64,000 bases of DNA from Prorocentrum cordatum (taxonomy: Eukaryota > Sar > Dinophyceae > Prorocentrales > Prorocentraceae): positions 1 through 64,000 of the forward strand of contig CAUYUJ010012780.1 of the NCBI GenBank assembly GCA_963575745.1, read 5' to 3'. Made by a program: the position numbers and the translations under genes. The number at the start of each line of letters is the position of its first letter. Position 1 is the stretch's first letter. Shown one piece after another: positions 1 to 10,826 of this stretch. The notes under the pieces are model-generated. The model ran no database searches. It was not told where the DNA came from and saw nothing but the letters and a program-made list of their open reading frames with translations.

Positions 1-53
1 CTCCTCCTCCTCCTCCTCCTCCTCCTCCTCCTCCTCCTCCTCCTCCTCCTCCT
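1..53. repeat. (TCC)n microsatellite at window edge
   Basis: Uninterrupted CTC/TCC trinucleotide run from the first base to about 53; it probably continues outside the window. The same trinucleotide recurs next to satellite blocks elsewhere (38121-38166). Confidence 0.95.
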
Positions 54-421
54 CTCTTCGGGCGCGCTGGGGAGCCTATTGGGGCCCTCTTGGGCTCTCT
101 CAGGGCCCTCCGGGCCCGCTTGGCCGTATTGGGGCCGTCTGGGGGCCATCTTGGGCCGTTTGGGGGCCCCTTTGGGGCTCCTCTGGGGCCGTCTTGGGAT
201 GATCTTTGGGGCCTCTTAGGCTGTCTTGGGCTCGTCTGGGGGCCCTCTTGGACCGTTTTGGGCCCGTTTGGAACGCCTCCGGGGCCGTCTTGGGACGATC
301 TTTGGGGCCTCTGGGCCGTCTTGGGCCCGTCTGGGGAAGAAACGGGCCATGGGAGCCGCCTGGGAGCCGCTTCACTCGACAAAAATACGAGGGAAACGGG
401 CTATTAGACCAAAACGTCCGG

Positions 422-845
422 TCCTCGCCCCTCCCCTGGACCCCTCCCTAGAAGGGCTTCGCCCCCTGCTCAACGTCACTCGCTCGTACCTCGCTCTTTC
501 CGTCACCTGGCCCGGCACAGAAACGGAAAGAGCGCTTCAGAAACAGAAACAGAAATTAATCACACCACCGTTCGTACTGGGAGCCTTGGCGTTGAGAGCT
601 TGTTACGTCACCCCTCGCTCTTGGGAGCCTTGGTGTTCAGAGATTGTTGCGTTGCCGCCCGTTCGTGAGCCTTGGCTGGGCCTTGGTGTCAGGAACTTGT
701 TACGTCACCGCTCTCTGCTGGGAGCCTTGGTCTTATCAGCTTGTTTACGTCTCCGTTCGCTCTTGGGAGCCTTGGTGTGAAGAGCTTTTTGCATTACCGA
801 TCGCTCTTTATTTGGCGTCTCTGGGGCTTCTTGGGAGTCCTACTG
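422..845 (+). repeat. Structured ~420-bp module, copy 1
   Basis: First of three homologous modules (others at 1716-2140 and 3139-3565). In order: a GGGCTTCGCCC mini-hairpin (about 460), a perfect 12-bp stem-loop (492-534), then about five tandem ~45-bp units (580-815) each holding GGGAGCCTTGG and a TTACGTCA-like core, then a sequence leading back into satellite. Conservation of the hairpin and unit register across copies separates it from the surrounding satellite. Function unknown; it could be a transcribed structured RNA, a SINE-like unit or simply part of the higher-order repeat. Confidence 0.75.
492..534 (+). other. 12-bp stem-loop in module copy 1
   Basis: CGCTCTTTCCGT (492-503) pairs perfectly with ACGGAAAGAGCG (523-534) around a 19-base loop. 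Equivalent hairpins exist in the other two modules. Confidence 0.8.
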
Positions 846-1715
846 GGGCCCTTGTCGGGCCCTTTTGGAGGCCTCTTGGGAACCTCTTGGGGGCCTCTTG
901 GGGCTTCTTGGGGGGCTCTGGGGGCCTCCTGGGCGCTTCTTGGGGCGAAAGGCTAGACTTTTCGGTTCGTGGTCCCCCTCTTGGGGCCGTCTCGGGGCCC
1001 TCTTGGGCCGTCTTGGGCGCCTCTCGGGCCGTCTTGGCGCCCTCTTGGGCCGTTTTGGGAGCCTCTTGGGAGCCTCTTGGGCCGTATTGGGGCGGTCTTG
1101 GGGGCCTCTTGGAGCGTCTTCAACGCAGTGAAAGCCGAAAAGCTTTATATGCAAAAAATGTACATTTTCCCATCGGAAATCAATGATGTTCGCCTCCCGG
1201 TGGCCTCTTGGGACGCCTCTTGGGGGCCTCTTGGGGCTTCTTGGGGGGCTCTGGGGGCCTTCTGGGAGCGTCTTGGGGCGAAAGGCTAGTCTTTTCGGTT
1301 CGTGGTCCCCCTCTTGGGGCCGTCTTGGCGCCCTCTTGGGCCGTCTTGAGCGTCTCTTGGGCCGTCTTGGCGCCCTCTTGGGGCCGTTTTGGGGGCCTCT
1401 TGGGGGCCTCTTGGGAGCCTCTTGGGCCGTCTTGGGGCGGTCTTGGGGGCATCTTGGGCCGTCGTCAACGCCGTGAAAGCCGACAAAGCGCATATGCTAA
1501 AAATATACGCTTTCCTTTGGAAAATCGATGATTTCGGCCTCTTGGGGCCCTCTGGGGACGCCCCTTGGGCGCCTCTTGGGGGCCTCTTGGGGGCCTCATG
1601 GGCGGTCTTGGGCGGTCTTGGGCTCTCTTGGGCCGTCTTGGGGGGGAACCCGAAAAACATGCAAAAACCCGAGGGAAAAGCCGAAAACGGCCATCAACAC
1701 ACAAATGTGCACGCT

Positions 1716-2140
1716 ACCCCCCTCCCCTGGAACCCCTCCCTTTAGGGCTTCGCCCACACCAAAACGTCATCACTCGTACCTCGCTCTTTCCGTTACCTGA
1801 GACCGGCATAGAAACGGAAAGAGCGCTGCAGCAACAGAAACCGAAATTACTCACACCACCGTTCGTAAAGGGAGCCTTGGCGTTGAGAGCTTGTTACGTC
1901 ACCCTTCGCTCGTGGGAGCCGTGGTGTTCAGAGATTGTTGCGTTGCCGCCCGTTCCTGAGCCTTGGCTGGGCCTTGGTGTCAGGAACTTGTTACGTCACC
2001 GCTCTCTGCTGGGAGCCTTGGTCTCATCAGCTCGTGCACGGCACCTCTCGCTCTTGGGAGCCTTGGTGTGAAGAGCTTTTTGCGTTGCCGATCGCTCTTT
2101 ATTTGGCGTCTCTGGGCCTTCGTGGGAGTCCTATGGGGCC
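1716..2140 (+). repeat. Structured ~420-bp module, copy 2
   Basis: Same order as copy 1: GGGCTTCGCCC near 1745, stem-loop 1782-1825, five ~45-bp units with TTACGTCA or degenerate cores (about 1865-2105). It lies about 1.3 kb after copy 1, so the whole satellite block is a higher-order repeat of 1.3-1.4 kb. Confidence 0.75.
1782..1825 (+). other. 12-bp stem-loop in module copy 2
   Basis: CGCTCTTTCCGT and ACGGAAAGAGCG form a perfect stem; the loop differs from copy 1 at several positions while both arms are unchanged, which hints that the pairing matters or that divergence is recent. Confidence 0.8.
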
Positions 2141-3138
2141 CTTGTAGAGCCCTTTTGGAAGCCTCTTGGGGCCTCTTGGGGTTTCTTGGGGGTCTGTGGG
2201 GGCCCTGGGAGCGCCTTGGGGCGAAAGGCTAAACTTTCCGGTTCGTGGTCCCCCTCTCTGGGCCGTCTTAAGGCCCTCGTGGGCCGTCTTGGGCGCCGCT
2301 TGGGCCGTCTTGGCGCCCTCTTGGGCCGTTTGGGGGGCCTCTGGGGAGCCTCTTGGGCCGGCCTGGGGCGGTCTTGGGGGCCTCTCGGACCGTCTTCAAC
2401 GCCGTTAAATCCGCAAAGCCGTGTACGCTAAAAACATACGTTTTCCCAATGGAACATCGATGATTTGGGCCTCCCGATGGCCTCGTGGGACGCCTCTCGG
2501 GGGGCTGTGGGGGCCTCCCGGGAGCGTCTTGGGGCGATAGGCTAAACTTTTCGTGGTCCCCCTCTTGGGGCCGTCTCGGGGCCCTCTTGGGCGCCTCTTG
2601 GGCAGTCTGGGGGCCCCCTTGGGCCGTTTTGGGGGCCTCTTGGGAGCCTCTTGGGCCGTTTTGGAGGCCTCTTGGGAACCTCCTGGGGACCTCTTGGGAC
2701 TGCTTGGGGGGCTCTGGGGACCTCCTGGGAACTTCTTGGGGCAATAGGCTAAACTTTTCGGTTCGTGGTCCCCCTCTTGGGGCCGTCTTGGGGCCCTCTT
2801 TGGCCGCCTTGGGCGCCTCTTGGGCCGTCTTGACGCCCTCTTGGGCCGTTTTTCGGGCCTCTTGGGAGCCTCTTGGGCCGTCCCGTCTTGGGGCGGTCTT
2901 GGGTGCATCTTGGGCCGTCGTCAACGCCGCGAAAGCCGACAAAGCGCATATGCTAAAAATATACGCTTTCCTTTTGGAAAATCGTTGATTTCGGCCTGGG
3001 GACGCCCCTTGGGCGCCTCTTGGGGGCCTCTTGGGCGGTCTTGGGCTCTCTTGGGCCGTCCTGGGGGGGAAACCTAAAAAAATGCAAAAAACCACGAGGA
3101 AACTACCAAAAACAGCAATTAAACCCATCCGTTCCCCG

Positions 3139-3565
3139 TACGCCCCCCTGGAACCACCCCTTAAGGGGCTTCGCCCAAAACGCAACGACATCGACATCGC
3201 TCGTACCTCGCTGTTTCCGTTACCTGGCCAGGCACAGAAACGGAAAGAGCGCTGCAGAAACAGAAGCCGACAGTACGCACATCACCGTTCGTACCAGGAG
3301 CCTTGGCGTTGAGAGCTTGTTACGTCACCCCTCGCTCGTGGGAGCCGTGGTGTTCAGAGATTGTTGCGTTGCCGCCCGTTCCTGAGCGTTGGTTGGGCCT
3401 TGGTGTCAGGAACTTGTTACGTCACCGCTCTCTGCTGGGAGCCTTGGTCTCCTCAGCTCGTGCACGGCACCGTTCAATATTGAGAGCCTTGGCGTGAAGA
3501 GCTTTTTGCGTTACCGATCGCTTGTTATTTAGCGTCTCTGGGGCTTCTTGGGAGTCCTATTGGGG
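3139..3565 (+). repeat. Structured ~420-bp module, copy 3
   Basis: GGGCTTCGCCC near 3168, stem-loop 3209-3251, then ~45-bp units (about 3290-3530). One unit is degraded around 3470-3485. It is followed by the same transition into satellite as copy 1. Confidence 0.75.
3209..3251 (+). other. Stem-loop in module copy 3
   Basis: CGCTGTTTCCGT pairs with ACGGAAAGAGCG with one mismatch in the middle of the stem; position and loop length match copies 1 and 2. Confidence 0.75.
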
Positions 3566-3856
3566 CCCTTGTGGGGCCCTTTTGGAGGCCTCTTGGGAAC
3601 CTCTTGGGGGCCTCTTGGGGCTTCTTGGGGGGCTCTGGGGACCTCCTGGGAGCTTCTTGGGGCGAAAGGCTAGACTTTTCGGTTCGTGGTCCCCCTCTTG
3701 GGGCCGTCTTGGGGCCCTCTTGGGCCGTCTTGGGGCCCTCTTGGGCCGTCTTGGGCGCCTCTTGGGCCGTCTTGGCGCCCTCTTGGGCCGTTTTTGGGGC
3801 ATCTTGAGAGCCTCTTTGGCCGTCCTGGGGCGGTCTTGGGGGCCTCTTGGACCGTC

Positions 3857-6456
3857 TTATGCCGAGCACAGCGCACATGTTAAACTTCGATCCCGGCACT
3901 GAGCGCAGGTCCACTCTTCCATGTTTCAGACTCTGTGCTTGGCCGTCTTCGGCCGCGGAGCCGAGCCACATGTCGCGCGCGGCGGATAGTTGCAAGACTC
4001 GCACCAGAAACTGGCGCTGCATGTCAAGCGCTCCGGAGGCCTTGCTCCGCAGCAACCCTTGCAGAGGGGCTTCTTTGTTTCGTCCAGACAATATGTGAAC
4101 GTGGCGTCTTTGACGCCCTTGTGCGTCTTAGAAAAAGCTGCATCGAACTGCTCCGCGGGCTCGCCCCGCTGGCAGATTCGACGTTTGAAGAGGCGGGCTG
4201 CCGACTAAACGTTGAAGTGCTGCCTCTCGGGGGCGCGCGCCACGCACGCGGCGAGGTCCACCGCTCCTCTGCTTTTCAGGTCATCCACCTCGTTGCGTCG
4301 GAAATTCGTCAATGTCTAGGGCTCCTTGCAGCGATTGCAGACGAGCGCGTCTCTGCCTTTCGCGGCGAATGGCGTTGCAGCCGCGGCAGGTGCGCCCGAA
4401 GCAGAGGTCCGCTGCTGAACGTGGAGGGCGCACCTCCTCAACACGCCCTGGCTCAGCACCGCCACGGAGTGCTCCGAAGGATCGTCCATTCTCGTGCCGC
4501 TTCCTGGGAAGTTGCCCGGTCTCTCACGCTGGTGCCTATCGGCGCAACTTCTTCGACGACCTGGACGCGGCTTCCTGCTCTGCCTCGGCCCAGCCAGCTC
4601 GCGTCTGTTCCGTCGTCATCTCCCCTGCTGTGAGGGAGTGCAGGAGCCACGGCCGCCCGTCTGATGCCCCTGGCGGAACAGCATTGGTGAAAAAAGGCTG
4701 AGTGATGGTCAGGTCATCAGCTCTCCTGGCACGGCTGATGGCCACGTAGCTGGTGGGGGCCATGGACGAAGGGGGCGTCGTCCGCGCGCCCAGTCCAGGA
4801 GGTCGATGATGGCCCGCGGAAGAGTGGAGCCGGCGACGCAGTGGGCCGCGGCGGCGAAGCGCGGGACGAGCGGGAACCCCGCGCGCTTCACCATGGCCTT
4901 GAAGCCGGGACTGCGATCCCAGGACACTTCCCTTCACTTCACCAAGAAGACGCCAGCGGGCTGATTGCCGAAGCGGGGGGCCGTGCTTCTTGGAATTCCC
5001 ACCATGATCGCATCGGGCACGTGCTGCAGGACCAGCTCCGGCTCGGACCTCTGCTCGTTCACCAGCTTCGAGTCGTCAGGGTGGAGGGCCCAGCCAATCA
5101 CTGTCCTCCAGGAATGCTTGCATGCTCCCGCCTCCGCATTCTCCGTGGCCGCGAAGCGACCACATCCCTTCGAAGATCGGTGGCGCGCCCGGAGTTCTGC
5201 CCGGCGTGGGCGAGCGACTCCTTCGACCTGCATGCGTCGCCCCGAGTGAAAGGGATGTCGCGCGCCACCGCCCAGAGGAGCTGCTTCCCAGCATTCGCTG
5301 CCGCATTCGCCGCTCGCAGAGTCAAAATTCTGCTCTTCGGGGCGTTGCGCGGGTGCGCGAACAGCGCGCCGGAGAACGCCGTGCTCACCTCCCGCTGTCT
5401 GACATCGCTATGAGAAGCGACGCGGCAGCGCCGACGGCGTTCCGCGCTGCAGTCAGCGCACTCAAGAGCTCATGTCCTGCCAGGCCCGACCCTCTCGGAA
5501 CATCAGCGGCCACTCAACTGACCAGAGCGCGCGGCACTTCGCCTCCCTGCAGCCGAGGTGCTCCGTCGAGGCCTCGGCGCTGCCGGGGCTTGCGGGCATC
5601 CATGAGCCGAGCACATCAGTGGGAAAGCCGTGGACGAAATCGTACATCCTGTCCGACAGATCCCCCGCGCACGCTTCTTCGCGGAAGCTCCTCCACCACG
5701 GGTCTGAGCAGCGGTGCGACTGGGTCAGGGCGTAGAGGAGCGTCGCCGAGCGCGGCAAATCCTCTGTCCAAAACATCTCGAGTACGCGGCCGACGTCGGC
5801 GGGCCGCTGCAAGAAAGGATTGGCAGCAATGCCGAGTCCTCACGTGCGGGAGCTGCCACAGATCTCCGAGCAGTGCCAGGTTCAGCCCGCCGAGCAAGGC
5901 AAACTGTTTCGGGGCGCGTGCGCCCGCGGCCCACGGGTTCCCCATGTCCCTCGTCGAGTCCTTCACCTGCCTCTGCACGGCGTCCTTCAGCTCCACCGAC
6001 ACGTTCTCCACCTCGTCGATGATGAACACGCTGGGTTTTCGTGTGCTGGACGCTCTCCGACCGCTCCCGGTCCTTCTTCCCGCCGGGCTGGACCCCCGTG
6101 ATGAGATCGATCCCGAGCTTGCTGAAGTTGTGGATAGTCTTCCCCCCGATGTTGCTTGCCATGGAATTCATTGGGGCGGTCTTCGTGAAGTGCACCTCGT
6201 GCTCCCATCCCATGAACGCGGAAAGAAAAAAAAACGCCTCCTCGCCGCACAGCCACCGGGTGACCTCCGACTTCCCTGATCCTGGCAGGCCGAGAACGAA
6301 CGGCCTGGAGCATGGCGATCCGCGCGGCTGAACGCACCTGTCAGCGACGGCATTCAGGATGCTCATCTGCTGCGGGTCGGGAATGATCTGGTGCGTCTGA
6401 AGTCCTGCGATCGGGCAGGGATAAACATGGGCAGGCCTCTTTGCAAAACTCCTCAC
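3857..6456 (-). pseudogene. Helitron PIF1-type helicase domain and zinc-finger tail, frameshifted
   Basis: ATP-dependent 5'-3' helicase part of a Helitron. Visible motifs, N to C: Walker A GLPGSGKSE (about 6291-6265), Walker B FIIDEVEN (about 6026-6003, next frame), motif III LLGDLWQLP (about 5873-5847), a segment RSATLLYALTQSHRCSD (about 5760-5710), and the late superfamily 1 motif SYVAISRARRADDLTI (about 4751-4704). The tail (about 4150-3857) contains repeated CXXC pairs, including WTCAQC and CALC just before the terminal TAA, consistent with zinc binding. At least five frame changes are needed to link these, so it is a pseudogene. A cellular PIF1 is less likely because the Rep part lies upstream in order. 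Confidence 0.8.
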
Positions 6457-6724
6457 ATACCTTAAACTGTTTCACGAAATTTTTAGCTATGCACCACATG
6501 TGCCCTGCCACCTGCCTGACACGCTCAGACCTGAACATGTGTAGAGTCTGTACATATTTTTATACGCATGCGACTGTAAACGCATACGTACATCTTCTAC
6601 GGAAGACGCATGGCGCGAACGAGGCGCTGCAGGCGGGCGCTGCGACATCCACGACAGTGTGCATACAAAGCCAATCATCCACCCTTCCACGTACTTCGAT
6701 CGACTCACCACTCACGGCATGACG
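6457..6724 (-). other. Unassigned gap inside the Helitron remnant
   Basis: AT-richer 268-bp stretch between the middle reading frame and the helicase, with runs such as ACATATTTTTATACGCATG. No motif recognised. It could be a decayed linker, an intron or a small insertion. Confidence 0.4.
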
Positions 6725-7915
6725 CTACGCAGCGCATGCTCCGCGCAAAGTCGGTGGGAGACACGCCTGCTCGGATGCCGAGGACTTTGCATGTTCGAGA
6801 ACTGCTTCCAGAGCGGAACAAAGCGGGCGCTCCGACCCAACTGCGTGCATGTCATACTTTGAGTAATCCCACGTCTCCCGATTGCCCCCCCCCCGTCCTC
6901 TCCGACAGCTCTGGATGTTGCTTGTCAGGTCAACGTCGCCAGGGCGCAGCTTATCCCGCTTCTTCGGGCGCGCCAATTTCTGCGGCGGCTCCCGGGCATT
7001 CCCGCGAGTACCCGCTGGCAGCGAACTGCAATGCCGAAGAGCAGATTGGCGCGGTGCCACGCGCCGCGTGGGCTCGGTTCTCGGCGGGCCCCAGAAGGAC
7101 GTGCTCTGCTCCAGCGCTTTGTGCGCCGAGTGGGAGAGGTGCCCAATGTCCTCGCCAGCGGCGTCCGCCCTGGCGCCTCGGTCCACTCGCCGCAACTCTG
7201 CCATGGTGCTAATGGGGCTGAGAACCAGGAGCGCGTCCTCGGGCAGCGCCTCGACTGGCTTCGAGTCCTGGTCGCCCTCATCTTCGTCGGCGATCTCCGG
7301 CGTCGTCGTCATTGTGCGAATCACGTTCGCCCACAGAACGCGGTTGGAAGCCGAGGCGATGTGGCCGCGAAGGTAGTGCTTCAGGGCTACTCGGAAGCTC
7401 GGCGCGTTCCTCCCAGAGCGCCGGCGCTTCGGCGGCAAGTTCAGATTCTTCGCTAGCGAAACAAGCCCCCGAGAAGATTCGCACTTGCACACCAGAGTCC
7501 ATGAAAGGAAATACGCAGACAGGAGGGCGCCGCGGCGCTCGGCTGTCATGTCGGGCAGCGGCATGACGGGCCCGATGAAGGGTAGCGCCGGGGCGCCCCG
7601 TGGAACAATCACGCGCGCGTGAGCGAGGTCCATGTCGCCTGGGTCCTCTTCGAGCGCAAAATACCCGCATTCGCCCGTGGGTGGCTTCACGACATAGTGG
7701 GCCCCAGGCCGCGGAGGCCCATCAGCCGCGGCTGGCGGCGAATTCGCCGTCCACTCCGTCGGGCCCGTCGATGGCTTCGAAGCATCTCTTGGCGGCGGGC
7801 ACGCTGGTGCCACCTCGTGCAAGCGGACGAACTCGCACGGGCTCGAAGACTTCAACTCAGCAGGATTCAGTCGGTAGGCGTGCGCTCGCGCCGTCGCGCC
7901 CGGCGGCGTGGCCAC
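6725..7915 (-). pseudogene. Helitron middle region (396-codon open frame)
   Basis: Long open frame on the minus strand beginning ATPPGATARAHAYRLNP. It corresponds to the region between replicase and helicase of large Helitron proteins: RLNPAELKSSSPCEFVRLHE near the start, SYFLSWTLVC-like text in the middle and HYLRGHIASASNRVLWANVIR further on. No catalytic motif is expected here. The start is a GTG and lies at the junction with the LINE fragment, so this is not a true N-terminus; it is an interior piece that stayed open by chance or is less decayed. The frame ends at 6725 without reaching the helicase. Confidence 0.65.
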
Positions 7916-7934
7916 CTCGCCTGCGCCCGTGAAC

Positions 7935-8845
7935 AGCGCGGACCTCCTGGCGCCGCGCCGTCGCGGGCCCTACCCGAGTCTCGCCCGTCACGATCTGGAG
8001 GAAGCAGCCCGCGTGGAAGTCGGCCACAGGGCACGCCGAGGGGAAGCCGTTGCCGCCGTCTTTGAGGCGGAGGGTGAGCCACTCCTTCTGCTCATTGCTC
8101 AGGGGCCCCGCTAGCGCAGCGTAAGCCCCGAAGAACAAGTCGTCGAGCTCCCCCTCACACGCGGTCTCGTAGTTCGCGCGCAGCAGGTGGGCGCAGCAGC
8201 CCTGGGCGCAGGTGCGGAGCAGCGTGTGCGCCCCCTCCGCCGAGAGCCCGTTCTGGCGCAGCTCTCTCCAGTGGGCCAGGAAGCGCCGCGTTTTGTCAAG
8301 GACCTCTCGACCATCGGAACTGGCCAGGAGGGGCAGCCTGGCGTCGTCGTCGTCGCCCTCGTCTCGGTCGTACCACGTGACCGGGTTCCCCACGACGGTC
8401 AAGGCGGCGGTCCGGAGCGGCGCGAGCTGGGGAGGGATCGGCGTGGCGGGGCTAGCGGTCCATACATTGGTCTTGTCCGCGTTGAGCTCAAGGCCGGCCC
8501 GGGCCATCTCTTCCCGCACGACGTCGTGTGCTTGGGCGGTGGCCTCTGCTGGCACGACCACGAGCACGTCGTCGAGCTAGGAGAAAAGGAGGGAGGCGGT
8601 GCTCAGCCGCCGCAGGCGCTCGCGGGCGCGGGCGAGGGCGCTGTCGATCCCAATGGCGAAAAACGCAGGGCTGAACGGGCAACCCTGGTCGACGCCTGTC
8701 TGGGCCGACACGGGCATGGGGGTGCCGAGGTCGCCCCAGAAAACGCGCGTCGTCGGCCTCGTCAGCCAGGCATTGGCGACCGGGAGGAGGCTCGGCGCCC
8801 GGCGGCTCACAGCGTCAAGCACCGTTTGCCAGGGCAGGGGGCGTG
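7935..8845 (-). pseudogene. LINE reverse transcriptase fragment with stop in the YLDD box
   Basis: Minus-strand RT fragment of a non-LTR retrotransposon. Visible: the B-region QTGVDQGCPFSPAFFAIG (about 8710-8655), then SLLFS, a TAG (8579-8577), LDDVLVVVPAEA, and the downstream AGLELNADKTNVW block, followed by a thumb-like region with LLRTCAQGCCAHLLRAN. The stop sits exactly where the tyrosine of YLDD belongs and the frame is otherwise continuous, so one substitution killed it. No endonuclease is present; the 5' end is truncated, as is usual for LINE copies. It interrupts the Helitron frame between ...NPLAAECI (about 8850) and ATPPGATARA (7915). Confidence 0.85.
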
Positions 8846-10560
8846 ATGCACTCCGCTGCGAGCGGATTTGGCCTGTCCGCGAAGCGCGCCCAGTTCGCTT
8901 CCTCGAAGATCGTCCGCGCCGCGCCCTTGGCCCCCACTCCCCGATGCAGCGGTGAACAATGTTTATCGTCTGCTGCATCTCGGACCTCCCTTGGATTCGC
9001 TCGGCCAGCGTGGACAGACAGGTCTTCGCAAACTTCCGCGCCTTCTTCCCGACGCGCTGCACCTAGGAAATGCACCCCGTCCGATGTGCCGCGAGGAAGT
9101 CGACGTGGGCCGCTGCGCCGCGAACGCGATGCGTCGAAGGTGCTCTTCTCCTGTCTCTTCTCTGGCGCGGTGCCGACACAGGCAAGTCGGGTCGCGAGCG
9201 ATGCCTGCGCTGAGCGGCTGCCGGTTGTTCGGCGCGGCGCGCCCGATGCTCCGACATGCCGCCGCAAACGCTGGACAAACTCCGCTCCGGAAATCGTCGT
9301 TCCAGGGGCCCACGATCGCGCTTCCTTGGCCACCTTGGGCGCGCGACACGAAACCTCGGTCCGTCTGGGGCCGCCGGAGGCGTGATCTTCGGGGGGCCGC
9401 GTTAGCACTTGTCACCGTGCTTGCAACCTTTCTTGATGCAGTGTGCGAGCGGCTTCCCGTTGAGATGGTGGTGATGCTGGACCTTCGAGAAAATCATCTG
9501 CGCGTCTGCCTCGTAAGCCTTCTTGAAGCTGGCCGCGTCGGCGTCGCAGGCAACGGCGTCGCACCCTGCGACCCACTTCGTCCTCGGCTCGGCATGGCGC
9601 ACATAAGAGGGCCACCGACGCAGACCTACGTGCTCCGATGCGCGGTGATTCTGCCGCCATTCCAACTCCAACGACGGACGATGTTCCCGGTGCTCCTCGG
9701 GGGCCCAGTGCTCGTCCCTGCGGGCCCGCGCGTGCCGCTCCTTCACCGAGTCCGCCAAGCCAGGGGCCCCCGAATTGTCCTCGCGATCTCAATCAGGGGC
9801 GCGCGCTTGGACATGTTCGCGAGATGCGCGAACCCGCGGGAGCGGAGCGCGCCTAGGCGCTGGTTCTCCACGGCGCCAAGTAGAGCTGCAGCAACCCCGA
9901 AAAGCCGCCCTGTCCGAACTTGTCCGTTGAGCAGCACCGGGGCTGCCTGCGATATCTTCGCGCGACGCCGCACTCGGCGCGCAGCCGCGAGCCCAGGGCG
10001 CGGCCCGAGATCACGTTCGCGGCGACGCGGAAAACCTGAACGACCGAGAGAGGATCATTGGTCACTTCGCACCGACGCAAATCGAAATCGGGGAACTCCG
10101 CGTCGGCGCACTCCGACCGACAGCGAAGGCGGCCCCCGTGACGCCACCCGCTTTCGGATGGAATTCCGTTCGTCGTCTGTGCGCCCCGCGCGCAGCAGCG
10201 GGTCGTCCCGGCGCACTCTGCGCAGACGCATGACAAGCCAGGGCTGCTTCTCATAGGCGAAATGGTGATGCAAAGCCCGCGCCCGTAACCAATCGCGCCA
10301 GACTGGAAGACGTGGCCCATCCTGCGACGCTGTTCCTGGGTGCCTGCAGGAGTGCTCGTCACTGCGCGCATGTTGTGCACGATATGTTTCTGGGTCGCGT
10401 CCAGGCCGTGCGCCGTGTGCAGCACCGTCAAGTTGCCAACAATCGGCCGCCTCTTCGGCCCGTAGCACCCTTCGCCAGCAGGTCGTGCAACCCGCGGATG
10501 GCCGTCGTACGAGACCTATGTTGCTTCACATCAGCAATTTGGCCCCTGCTGAGTTTTTTC
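8846..10560 (-). pseudogene. Helitron replicase (Rep) region with destroyed HUH motif
   Basis: Rolling-circle initiator part of the Helitron protein, in several frames. In order: a segment with LLAKGATGRRG (about 10490), GTQEQRRRMGHVF and ITISP (about 10345-10270), WLVMRLRRVRRDDPLL in a shifted frame (about 10235), DLRRCEVTNDPLSVVQVF (about 10085), then ENQRLGALRSRGFAHLANM (about 9867-9810), then HHHHLNGKPLAHCIKKGCKH (about 9470-9415) and KARKFAKTCLSTLAERIQG (about 9050). In the E-Q-R-G-L-H-x-H block both histidines read as arginine (CGC), so the single-strand nuclease would be inactive. Confidence 0.75.
10524..10542 (-). repeat. Inverted terminal motif, left end of 3.2-kb insert
   Basis: CTTCACATCAGCAATTTGG here is the reverse complement, with one substitution and one single-base gap, of CCAAAATTACTGATGTGAAG at 13739-13758. 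The two bound a 3.2-kb stretch that separates two parts of the Helitron protein. Confidence 0.55.
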
Positions 10561-10826
10561 ATAATAATATATTGGGATGAAACGCTGCCGCTGGATATAT
10601 CGAGCACAGTTGATCACTACACAAACGCTCCTGCGATCCCCGCCAAAATGGCAAGAAATGGTAAGCTCAGATCCGCATGGCTACATTGCAACCGAACCGC
10701 TTGACCACCATCTCGACCGAACTGGCGGAATTCGACCACGCGTCCGACAAAATACGTTCGACGAGGGATGCGCTGCACAATGCCCCGGCCACGGGCAGCG
10801 CTACGAGGGAAAGCGGGCCCTTCGAT

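Larger units (their letters stand above)
54..3858 (-). repeat. GC-rich satellite block, CCAAGACGGCCCAAGAG type (reversed)
   Basis: The plus strand is built from variants of CTCTTGGGCCGTCTTGG, the reverse of the unit seen forward at 36083-38115, 47262-47850 and 51560-51890. Long reading frames are open on both strands only because the unit lacks stops; products are P/R/K- or G/W/L-rich and are not credible proteins. Conserved non-satellite islands interrupt the array: a motif containing CTTTTCGGTTCGTGGTCCCC near 955, 1292, 2232, 2755 and 3675, and an AT-richer island at about 1130-1190, 1475-1540, 2400-2470 and 2925-2990. The block stops abruptly at the Helitron remnant at 3857. Confidence 0.9.
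3857..10560 (-). mobile_element. Helitron replicase-helicase remnant (main part)
   Basis: Read on the minus strand, a chain of frame-shifted segments gives the order expected of a Helitron RepHel protein: the HUH replicase region (10560-8846), a middle region (7915-6725), a PIF1-type helicase (6456 to about 4690) and a cysteine-rich C-terminus ending at a TAA (3859-3857). The chain is cut by a LINE fragment at 7935-8845. The N-terminal extension of the same protein type lies further away at 14803-13745, separated by a 3.2-kb insert. Ends of the Helitron itself (5' TC, 3' CTRR hairpin) were not identified. Confidence 0.8.

Noticed and set aside
90-3807. Long P/R/K-rich and G/W/L-rich reading frames on both strands of the first satellite block
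   Set aside because: All frames are open because the repeat unit lacks stop codons; products have repeat composition and no domain. The same holds for frames in 36083-38115 and 51481-51890.
4925-4945. CTTCACTTCAC inside the Helitron helicase, like the palindrome at 12108-12163
   Set aside because: Single 11-bp match without an inverted partner; not enough to call an insertion or intron end.
5616-6456. Cellular PIF1 DNA helicase gene
   Set aside because: Rep-type and other Helitron segments precede it in order on the same strand, and it is frameshifted; Helitron origin is the better explanation.
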